A stretch of 64,000 nucleotides of DNA from Smallanthus sonchifolius (taxonomy: Eukaryota; Streptophyta; Magnoliopsida; Asterales; Asteraceae): assembly GCA_023525975.1 (NCBI GenBank), contig CM042022.1, positions 64,066,001 to 64,130,000 on the forward strand, given 5' to 3'. Below, piece after piece: positions 20,946 to 30,091 of the stretch. The stretch's first letter is position 1. Every line of letters starts with the position of its first letter. Under the pieces are notes generated by a model. The model was given only the letters and a program-made list of their open reading frames with translations, was not told where the DNA came from and searched no databases. The translations under genes and the position numbers were made by a program.

Positions 20946-22913
20946 AACCGAGTTTGACGCGCTTGAACAGAGCACAACAGCTAAGTCCGGTATGTTTGAA
21001 TGTAGTTACCCACAATATCCGATATGTTTGAATATAACACGCGGTTATATCCGAGTATGCAGTAATAAACACCCTAACCGGGTGGGCTGGTCAGGCACAA
21101 TAGATCTATCAATATTACAGTTGGTTGTCTTGTGTTTAAATGTATGTACATCCAAAGAATAAGCATATAGTCTCATGTATAACACGTACAAACAATGTGA
21201 GTAGCATGTATAATGTTTCACCCCAAAACGTATAAAAATGTAAAATAGGGGCTATGTAACTCACCTTGCAAGCGGGTATTTTTCCAAAAGTGTAGGTGAT
21301 AAAGATGTTGAAGTCTAAGCACGTTGAAACCCTATGTAGATAAATGGGTATTATTGTATGTTTACATGTGCGTATTAGTATTTAATTGTGTATAGGTTTA
21401 TAATAACATTTCTTAGTGTTATTTGCATAAAAGTTGGTCTAGATTTACTCGAAATTACTGATTTGATCGAAACTGTTTATAGTTGTGACAGGTATCGAAA
21501 CTGTGTTCAATCGAAACTATTAGTTTCGATTAACCATTTACAAGTGATACGCAGAACTGTCGAAACTACCATCTATCGAAACTTACTAGTTTCGATTGAT
21601 CATTTATAAGTGATACACAGGCTGTCGAAACTACCATCTATCGAAACTTACTAGTTTCGATTGATCATTTATAAGTGATATGCAGGCTGTCGAAACTACC
21701 ATCTATCGAAACTATAGTTTCGATTGACCATTTACTCAATCGAAACTAAGTAGTTTCGATGGCCCAGACTTTAGAAAATAAAACAGTAATTTTTTTCAGA
21801 ACAAGAGTTTGTCCGGTAATCGATGGTTTGGAGTCGTGACTTCGATTGGTTCAGCTTGCCTTATGATAACAGAAGGTAAAGAAACGAAGTTGAGGATTCT
21901 TACGTGGTCGCAAAGGGACCGGACGGCAGAGTCTTAAATCCGAGAATGTCCAGAATGAGAATCGAGCTTCTGGATGGGATTAGCCTCTACAACCTTGGTC
22001 ACAGCTTCACACAGAGATGGCGATTGTAATGGTGCCTTCAATTTGGAGTGAGATTGGGTGGAAGAGGGGTAGCGAGCTCGTGCAGGTCCGTCTATGGCTA
22101 TTTATAGCCGAGTTCGTTTCTTGTGACAAAGCGTGCAATTGGGCACGTCCCGACACTCGTCTGGACGAGATGAAGCTAACGAGCTATTAAATACGCGTGG
22201 GGGTTGACTGTCGGGCTCGAATTAGAGGCGTGGGTTCTCGGCCACCAACAAGATCAGGTGATTCGTATGTTGGGGAGACCAATTGGTTGGGGCCTTTTGT
22301 TCGCATGGGTAAGACGAGTTCAGGGATGCCTGTAGCGGCTGTCGAGGTGCAGGGAACAGCCCTGTCGGGGTGTTCGCCGGAAACTATCTCGGACCGCCGG
22401 ATAATGTAGGGGATAACCGGATTTGCGAAAAGGGTTTTGGCAGATTTAGTCCCTGAAGTTTGGCTTTGATTTAATTTAGTCCCTGAGATAATTACGGATG
22501 GGTCCTTATAGTTTGGTTTGTCCATGTTTAGTCCTTTAACCGGTTTTTAACTTAAAACCTTCTAGTTTAAAAAGTTTCAAAACAACCCCTTAACTTTTAT
22601 AAAAATAATTAGTTTAATTTCTTTTAAATTTTTAGATATATTTTATAAACTTATATATTATTATTGTTATAAATAATTTTTATAAAAGTTAGTTATCTTA
22701 TTTAAATAGGTTATTTTATTAAATATGAAACTTTTAAATTAAAATTTTATATAAGTTTAAAACGTATTTATTTATTTTTAATTATTTTAAATCCAATAAA
22801 AAAATAAATATATATTTTGTACAAAATTAAACAAAACACTTGCATTTCATTTAGTTGAAAATGATTACATGATATATATTACAAATGGGTGAATAAAAAT
22901 CCGGAATGTCACA
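20946..22913 (-). repeat. G1 3' LTR, main segment
   Basis: It matches about 26504-28468. It holds the donor-like site at 21264 (minus), the hairpin array 21510-21760, a TATA box near 22100 and the AT-rich U3. It ends TGTCACA at 22913 against the polypurine tract. Confidence 0.93.
21510..21760. repeat. Hairpin array in G1 3' LTR, 65-bp period
   Basis: Arms ATCGAAACT and AGTTTCGAT around 2-4-nt loops occur about five times, mostly 65 bp apart with a final 34-bp step. Half-sites TCGAAACT lie between them. The other LTR has the array at 27066-27317. Confidence 0.92.
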
Positions 22914-24052
22914 GTCTCCCCATGTTAAAGGAATTTCGCCCCGAAATTCGATTTACGAAGGTTATGGAAGCGGGAAAAAGACGCCAATGGACTTAGAATG
23001 GAATTACTCACCGTGGAAAGATTCAGCGGGGAAATAGCGTATGATAACGGATGACGGCGTTAATTCGAGTCGAGTTGTCAATTAGTTGCTCTAATAGTAT
23101 AATGAGATTTATGCATACAATTTTTCATACAACGCATGAATGTAAACTACTAGAAACCAGATTTAACAATATTGGTGCCAATCACCTTGTGACATGACAT
23201 TTTCCTTTAAAACTCCACCCCACGGGTGTTCATATTTTCAAAGTTTGCAAAAATATTTTCAAAAACCGGTCCTCCTCCTAGTACTTATGCATGGTTCATA
23301 CTCGTTATATCAAGTGGGTTTATGTATAGGGTGTACCAGCGGCTAACCCACCACCCCTTTGATATACCGGGGATTCCCCGTGCATAATTACTAGGATTTA
23401 GATCATTTTAATTAAATCACCTTTCTCAATTGAAAATTGTACAATGAAATGCATACAATTTGTAAACGTTATCACGTCTATGAGTGGTTTTATAGCACAA
23501 ATATGTCTAACAATTCAAGAACCGATCCTCTTCCTAGTACTTATGCATGGTTTATACTCGTTATATCAAGTAGGTTTATGTATAGGGTGTACCAGCGGCT
23601 AACCCACCACCCCTTTGATATACCGGGGATTCCCCGTGCATAATTACTTGGATTTAGAACTTCAACAATTCAAGTAAACTTTAACAGAGCTAGCAAGTTG
23701 TATGACTGAATTTAAACATAATAGGTTCGTTTCACAAAAGTATAGGAATGAGATGAATGGTGAAAGCATAGCTGTTATATGCAATCACGGATTATAGAAT
23801 TCATAGCAATGGATTTCCCATCCGCTACTACCCTATTATAAGAGTTATCAAGTTCGGCTTGTTGTTTAGCAAATAGTTGGTTAAAAATAAGAGACACAAT
23901 TTTCATTGGCATGAGTATTGAATAAAACGGATGTATAAAGATAGTGAATAAAAGAGCATACCAATGACAATGTCGTCATAAGTCGGAACCTCAATAGCAT
24001 CTATATTAAATGCTTGTCCATGAGGAATAACTTGAATTTGAAGTCTCGGACA
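22914..24052 (-). other. G1 internal non-coding region where pol is missing
   Basis: Bases 22914-22949 are the polypurine tract and the inverted repeat shared with G3. No PR, RT, RNase H or integrase similarity is visible. A roughly 130-bp segment is present twice, at about 23266-23400 and 23520-23656. The gag similarity stops near 23960, where protease would begin. Confidence 0.85.
23266..23656. repeat. Two near-identical ~130-bp direct copies in G1 interior
   Basis: Both copies run from a CTAGTACTTATGCATGG region through GGTGTACCAGCGGCTAACCC to GGGGATTCCCCGTGCATAAT, about 255 bp apart. They differ at only a few bases. Their role is unknown. Confidence 0.85.
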
Positions 24053-25138
24053 TTAGTTTTGAAAGTGGTTTGGATCTCCACATTCGTAACAGGGTCGTCC
24101 ATAAGTGATAGTGAGAGGCACTTGGTGATTGCCTTGAGTAGTTTGCTTAACGATAGTGTGAGCACGGCAAGTAGTAACAACGTGTCCATAGCGTCTACAC
24201 CTTGAGCATAGACGGCATGCAGCATGCGGGGCATGGTGATACTTGCAAGTAGGGCATTGGGGAAATGAACCTACATAATTTCTCAGAATTTGACCGGCAG
24301 GAGTAACTTGGGTCACAGGCACGGCAGGAGTGATGGCCGCAAAGTTTTGGGCCTTGCGCTTCCTATCATGATGGGAAGATTCGGGTTCTTCGTCTTTGTC
24401 AGACACGGAAGTAGCAGCTTTGTCGACCACTTTCTTGGTACCCTTCCTAGATAAGGTACCCGCTTTGACGTGATTGTCAGTCAACACAGCAGATAAACGG
24501 ATAGCGTCTTCGAGAGTGGAGGGATTACTTCCCAATACGGTGTCTTGGATCGGCATAGGCAGTCCACCTATGTATTTTTTGATTCCCCGTGCTAAGGGAG
24601 TAACCATGTAGGGCACGAGCATACTTAGCTCTTGAAAATGAGTGGCGTAAGCCAAATTCTCTCCGCTATTTTGGGTGAGATCCCAAAATTCAGCTTCGAC
24701 CTTCCTCATTTCGTTGCGAGGACAGAACTCGTCAGTCATAAGTCGTTTCATTTCATCCCAAGACAAGGACATAGCAGATTCGTTGCCTCGAGTACATTTA
24801 TCACCATTCCACCAGGTGAGTGCTCGTTTTTGGAAGGCGCTGGTAGTATAACGGACTTTGAGGTTGTCGGGACAATCGCTGTTTAGGAAAGTACTCTCCA
24901 TACTTTCAAACCATTGAAGAAGGCCAGTAGCACCTTCCGTCCCGAAGAATTTGGTGGGGTTGCAAGAATTGAAATACTTGAATGTGCAGTATGGTGGGTT
25001 TGCACCATTCCCTTGCGTGTTAGACCCATTGTTGTTGTTGTTAGCTTGGATCAGTTGACCTACTAGTTGGGTAAGTAATGTAGCAAGGTCGGTGTTGGAG
25101 TTGCTAGAGTTAGCATTAACCGCGCGACGGGGAGGCAT
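24053..25138 (-). pseudogene. G1 gag (Gypsy), stop inside the second zinc knuckle
   Basis: The 361-residue frame from MPPRR at 25138 aligns along its length with G3 Gag, for example SMESTFLNSDCPDN and FCPRNEMRKVEAEFWDL. I chose the MPPRR start because G3 starts the same way. The frame extends upstream to 25255 without support. The first knuckle reads CSRCRRYGHVVTTC. The second is cut by TAA at 24053 between its His and last Cys. Recognisable Gag sequence continues in frame for about 30 residues beyond the stop. Gag would form the particle shell and bind RNA. Confidence 0.9.
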
Positions 25139-26118
25139 TCTATAAAATACCACAAGAAAAGACAAGAATTTATGAGACTTCGGATAAAATGGGCATGTAT
25201 GTGCCACAGTTGGTAGACTGTTCACAATAATGCAAGTAGGAACGCGAGATGACACTCATCATGTCGCGTGATAATGCATGTTTGTTCTGACTAAAACTGA
25301 TCACATGATTCATTCAAAATTTATAACACTAAAGGATAGGGGAAATAAGCCATGAAATCTATTCCTGGGAGGATATGATAACATAGATCATTATTCGCGT
25401 GATAGGAATGGCCGGGATTCGCATGCACTACAAATTGTTATTACGTGTGCACCCGTAATAATGATTTGTTTTGCATGTTCGTCTAGTTCTTCCTATCTTG
25501 CTATAATGTCCCCAAATTTTGAGTTTAGGTTCGGATCGTATTCTTGCGAATACAATGACTTATCAACGTTAAGTAATTCCTCAAAACTTTCAAGGAGACA
25601 TGCTTTACCCTATAGGTAAACACTCACTTCAGGAATTCCCAGGAAAGCATACGGGTCCGTTTATTTGGATTTATTCGAAATGCTTTCCTAGACAGAAAAC
25701 CCGATGTACAGGTGTCACCCTTCCAGATTGCATGTGTCCTTTACTGGTTTCGAGAAATTAAGTCGTTGACGAGATTTTCTAGATTTTAATAGACTTGAGA
25801 GTCTATGAGTATAAAATGTGTAGGAATGTTGCAATTAATTAGGAAAGAGTATGGGTAAGGATGGGTAGTGTATTTGTTTACATAAGTTTTGTTGTCAAAT
25901 GTGTATGTAAAGTATGTATCATGTATTAAAGCCTTGTATGTATGTGTATAAGTCTCATGTACCAAACTTGGGAAAATTCAAATAATACCTAACTACAAAT
26001 AATTCACATAACAATTAATCATTTAGCACATAACACATAAAAGGGAGTCCTAGGGTTATAGTCTAGGTCATTGTGTCTAATAACCTAATTCCCTATAACC
26101 ATGGCTCTGATACCAATC
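25139..26118 (-). other. G1 leader with PBS at 26104-26115
   Basis: No gene is present. The minus-strand PBS TGGTATCAGAGC lies 3 nt from the 5' LTR. The following roughly 80 nt match G3 and G5. Bases 25390-25690 match the G3 leader in inverted orientation. Confidence 0.88.
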
Positions 26119-26347
26119 TGTCACACCCCGACCGATGGCGGAATCATCGAGGCCGACAATGGAATGATTGTTCAAAAGCACATGATAACTAAAATGTTGC
26201 ATAATTCATTAATTAAATTTAAAGACAACAAAGATCCAAATACAATACATTTCAAATAACCTAATCTAGTTCAAAACATTGATTTATTTAACTAGGTCCA
26301 TAGTTCTTAAGTGGAGGAATCTTCGGCAAGCAATCACATATCCAAAC

Positions 26348-26821
26348 CTGAAACATTATTTAAATCAAGTGTCAACTAAAAAGTTGGTGAGTACATAGGT
26401 TTAGTAATTCCGATAAATGGTAGTTGTAAATGGTTTTGCAACTCATTGTTTATCTTGTTAAACATAGTATATATGATGTATCATTTATTTAATCACAATT
26501 CAAACTGATTTTGACGCACTTGAACAGAGCACAACAGCTAAGTTCGGTATGTTTGAATACAGTTACCCACTATATCCGATATGTTTGAATATAACACGCG
26601 GTTATATCCGAGTATGCAGTAATAAACACCCTAACCGGGTGGGCTGGTCAGGCACAATAGATCTATCAATATTACAGTTGGTTGTCTTGTGTTTAAATGT
26701 ATGTACATCCAAAGAATAAGCATATAGTCTCATGTATAACACGTACAAACAATGTGAGTAGCATGTATAATGTTTCACCCCAAAACGTATAAAAATGTAA
26801 AATAGGGGCTATGTAACTCAC
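26348..26821 (-). other. Putative 474-nt intron in G1 5' LTR leader
   Basis: The donor is TTGCAAG|GTGAGTT and the acceptor TGTTTCAG|GTTTGG. Length and most of the sequence match the G3 intron (about 95% by eye). The preceding leader exon is less similar to G3 than the intron is, which is odd and could mean recombination between families. Confidence 0.45.
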
Positions 26822-27065
26822 CTTGCAAGCGGGTATTTTTCCAAAAGTGTAGGTGATAAAGATGTTGAAGTCTAATCACGTTGAAACCCTATGTAGATAA
26901 ATGGGTATTATTGTATGTTTACATGTGCGTATTAGTATTTAATTGTGTATAGGTTTATAATAACTTTTCTTAGTGTTATTTGCATAAAAGTTGGTCCAGA
27001 TTTACTCGAAATTACTGATTTGATCGAAACTGTTTATAGTTGTGACAGGTATCGAAACTGTGTTC

Positions 27066-27317
27066 AATCGAAACTACTAGTTTCGATTGACCATTTACAA
27101 GTGATACGCAGAACTGTCGAAACTACCATCTATCGAAACTTACTAGTTTCGATTGATCATTTATAAGTGATACACAGGCTGTCGAAACTACCATCTATCG
27201 AAACTTAGTAGTTTCGATTGATCATTTATAAGTGATACACAGGCTGTCGAAACTACCATCTATCGAAACTATAGTTTCGATTGACCATTTACTCAATCGA
27301 AACTAAGTAGTTTCGAT
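27066..27317. repeat. Hairpin array in G1 5' LTR, 65-bp period
   Basis: Hairpins start at 27067, 27132, 27197, 27262 and 27296. Arms are ATCGAAACT and AGTTTCGAT. The array begins about 340 bp after the TATA box in the transcribed direction and ends before the donor-like site. Confidence 0.93.
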
Positions 27318-27655
27318 GGCCCAGACTTTAGAAAATAAAATAGTAATTTTTTTCAGAACAATAGTTTGTCCGGTAATCGATGGTTTGGAGTCGTGACTTC
27401 GATTGGTTCAGCTTGCCTTATGATAACAGAAGGTAAAGAAACGAAGATGAGGATTCTTACGTGGACGCAAAGGGACCGGACGGCAGAGTCTTAAATCCGA
27501 GAATGTCCAGAATGAGAATCGAGCTTCTGGATGGGATTAGCCTCTACAACCTTGGTCACAGCTTCACAAAGAGATGGCGATTGTGATGGTGCCTTCAATT
27601 TGGAGTGAGATTGGGTGGAAGAGGGGTAGCGAGCTCGTGCAGGTCCGTCTATGGC

Positions 27656-27663
27656 TATTTATA
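27656..27663 (-). promoter_or_regulatory. G1 LTR TATA box
   Basis: Minus-strand TATAAATA lies in GGCTATAAATAGCC. A CT-rich stretch follows within 60 bp. Confidence 0.74.
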
Positions 27664-28473
27664 GCCGAGTTCGTTTCCTGTGACAAAGCGTGCAATTGGG
27701 CACGTCCCGACACTCGTCTGGACGAGACGAAGCTAACGAGCTATTAAATACACGTGGGGGTTGACTGTCGGGCTCGAATTCGAGGCGTGGGTTCTCGGCC
27801 ACCAACAAGATCAGGCGATTCGTATGTTGGGGAGACCAATTGGTCGGGGCCTTTTGTTTGCATGGGGAAGACGAGTTCAGGGATGCCTGTAGCGGCTGTC
27901 GAGGTGCAGGGAACAGCCCTATCGGGGTGTTCGCCGAAAACTATCTCGGACCGCCGGACAATGTAGGGGATAACCGGATTTGCGAAAAGGGTTTTGGCAG
28001 ATTTAGTCCCTGAAGTTTGGCTTTGATTTAATTTAGTCCCTGAGATAATTACGGATGGGTCCTTATAGTTTGGTTTGTCCATGTTTAGTCCTTTAACCGG
28101 TTTTTAACTTAAAACCTTCTAGTTTAAAAAGTTTCAAAACAACCCCTTAACTTTTATAAAATAATTAGTTTAATTTCTTTTAAATTTTTAGATATATTTT
28201 ATAAACTTATATTTTTATTATTGTTATAAATAATTTTTATAAAAGTTAGTTATCTTATTTATATAGGTTATTTTATTAAATATGAAACTTTTAAATTAAA
28301 ATTTTATATAAGTTTAACGTATTTATTTTTTTTTAATTATTTTAAATCCAATAAAAAAATAAATATATATTTTGTACAAAATTAAACAAAACACTTGCAT
28401 TTCATTTAGTTGAAAATGATTACATGATATATATTATAAATGGGTGAATAAAAATCCGGAATGTCACAATTCT

Positions 28474-29190
28474 AGACGGTTTTATATGCAAATTGACATG
28501 AAATTCGTCATTTTTGAAATCTTCATTTCCATGGAGTTTTCAAGACTGATTCAGATCTGATTTGGTGTTTTTGAAGACGATTTTGACGAAATTGATCTGA
28601 TAGAAAGCTTCTAATAGAGAAATTACACAATCATACGGTCCAATTTTGATTAATTCCTTCAAATCAATGATTAATGATGATTTCAATCTATCTCTGGTTT
28701 GTGAAAGTTGTTTGAAGTGTTCTTGATCTTGATTCTGTTACAGCAAGCGAACTTGCTGTTTTCTTGTGCAGGCGAACTTAGCAGGCGAACTTGTCAAGTT
28801 CACTTATCACCGGATTAAGCGAACTTATTTTAGGCGAACTTATTTTTAAGCGAACATAAGCAGATTTCAAGTTTCTAGTTTAAGCGAACTTATTAAGTTC
28901 GCTTCACATTAAGTTCGCTTGGGTGTCTCTTAGGTGAACTTATTAAGTTCGCTTGTACAGTATCAGACGAATTTATCTGTTTGCTAGTGTTCTTAAAAAC
29001 AAAAAAAAAGGTTGCTAGTGTTATTTTTAAGCGAGTATTTTGGCGGGAAAATTATTCTTGTTCAAAATTTTTAGGGAAAGTTTATATGGTCGTTTTAAAT
29101 CATTTTTGAAATTTTGAATTTTCAAAATTTTTTAAAAAGAGTATTTTGGCGGGAATTTTTTTTTCCGGATATTTTCACAAAAATTTCAAA
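28474..29190 (+). other. C1 leader (continues from 426-451), with hairpin motifs
   Basis: This 717-bp stretch resumes C1 after the G1 insertion. Bases 28469-28473 are the right ATTCT copy. It is non-coding. Perfect or near-perfect GCGAACTT/AAGTTCGC hairpins lie at 28884-28902 and 28934-28952, with several half-sites from 28746 on. Confidence 0.88.
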
Positions 29191-29433
29191 ATGTCAATTT
29201 CATGTGATGATAATGAGATTGGAACTATGCCACCGAGACTTTTGTGCATATCAGATTTCCGTAGCTGGAAAGTCCGGTTCGAACAGTTCGTATCAGAAAC
29301 TGATGAAAACTTTTGGACATCCATATTTGAAGGATATGTGCATTCTACTTATGACTATATGGGATATTATGATATTCCTAAACCAGTGACAGCTCTTAGT
29401 AAACTAGAAAAGCAGAAGTTTGATCGGAGATGA
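29191..29433 (+). pseudogene. C1 gag, N-terminal fragment
   Basis: The start MSISCDDNEIGTMPPRL leads into a Copia/SIRE-like Gag N-terminus (SWKVRFEQFV, then FWTSIFEGYV). It stops at TGA after about 80 residues. Similarity ends near 29450, where LTR-like sequence begins. The capsid centre and the zinc knuckle are missing. Confidence 0.75.
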
Positions 29434-29459
29434 GACGATATCAGGAGGAACTGATTAGA

Positions 29460-29626
29460 GACAGAATTATTGTAAACTGATATTGTGGTGGAAATACAAA
29501 GCGTTTATTTACACCGTTTTTGTTGATTGAGTCACACGAGCACGTTGATCATGGATTCCGCACGTTATGACCGTGTCGTACCGCGAGTCTAGAGATCCGT
29601 CACGCACCTAATTAGAACAACCAAAA
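29460..29626 (+). repeat. LTR-end-like fragment inside C1 gag
   Basis: This piece resembles the last 170 bp of the C1 LTR (GGATTCCGCAC, then CGAGATC-like and GATCCGTCACG-like parts). It ends in AAGTGGT, the sequence at an LTR/PBS junction. It then joins gag coding sequence at AAGTGGTGAAGATTC. It looks like a recombination join with another SIRE-type copy. Confidence 0.6.
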
Positions 29627-30073
29627 GTGGTGAAGATTCTGAAAAGAAAAGATGAGGGAAAGTCGTCTTCTAGTTTGGAGAAAAATTTGCCTGGTCGATC
29701 TTTTGTTAAATCCTCTGGATTTAAACAACAGGATAAATTGAATGATAAATCTTTTGTATGCAAAGAGAAGCTTGAGATCCCTAATGTTGGAATTTCAAAA
29801 TATTCTCATCAGGAAGTTAAATTGTCTAGACCTCAAAGGAGAAGACGAAATAGAAAATTAAAGAAAATTTTGGAAACATCTGAATCTGACAATAATATAT
29901 CAAATAATGTTTTTCAAAATAATAAAAATGGATCTTCTTTGAAAACGTCCGATTGTCAAACTTCTGTTCCAAAAGTGAATGATAAGGTTGATTGTAAATT
30001 ACAAGAAGTTGTTTATTTTGATCAAACTGGACGACCCAAGACCACGATGGCTTGTGTTCCTATTTCTAACTGA
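29627..30073 (+). pseudogene. C1 gag, C-terminal fragment
   Basis: 148 residues, Lys/Ser-rich and basic (RPQRRRRNRKLKK), ending CVPISN and a TGA at 30071-30073. It is in the same frame as pol. It probably corresponds to the nucleic-acid-binding Gag tail. No CCHC motif remains. Confidence 0.7.
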
Positions 30074-30091
30074 TTCTCGTTGTTTATGTAG
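30066..30091 (+). other. Acceptor-like element between C1 gag and pol
   Basis: Branchpoint-like CTAAC (30066-30070), a T-rich stretch and TATGTAG|GGACAACC. Two in-frame stops (30071 and 30089) fall inside it. C2 has the same arrangement at 45200-45224. Function is inferred. Confidence 0.4.

Larger units (their letters stand above)
452..28468 (-). mobile_element. G1: gag-only Gypsy element (TR-GAG type) swollen by two nested insertions
   Basis: Without the insertions the element is about 7.9 kb. It has 2.35-kb LTRs, a PBS on the minus strand at 26104-26115, a polypurine stretch at 22914-22949, one gag reading frame and no pol. The 3' LTR is split into 452-772, 9741-9781 and 20946-22913 by G2 and G3. 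The right copy is 26119-28468. Gag-only elements flanked by LTRs are known in plants as TR-GAG and need enzymes supplied by autonomous relatives. G3 shares its leader, PBS and gag type and is the obvious relative here. Confidence 0.9.
26119..28468 (-). repeat. G1 5' LTR
   Basis: It is 2350 bp and starts (minus) TGTGACATTCCGG. TATA is at 27656-27663, giving a U3 of about 805 bp. The hairpin array is at 27066-27317, and the putative intron at 26821-26348. Confidence 0.94.

Noticed and set aside
22187..22525. Minus-strand 112-residue frame, repeated at 27744-28082
   Set aside because: It lies in the U3 of the G1 LTRs, and both copies are explained by LTR duplication. No domain is recognisable.
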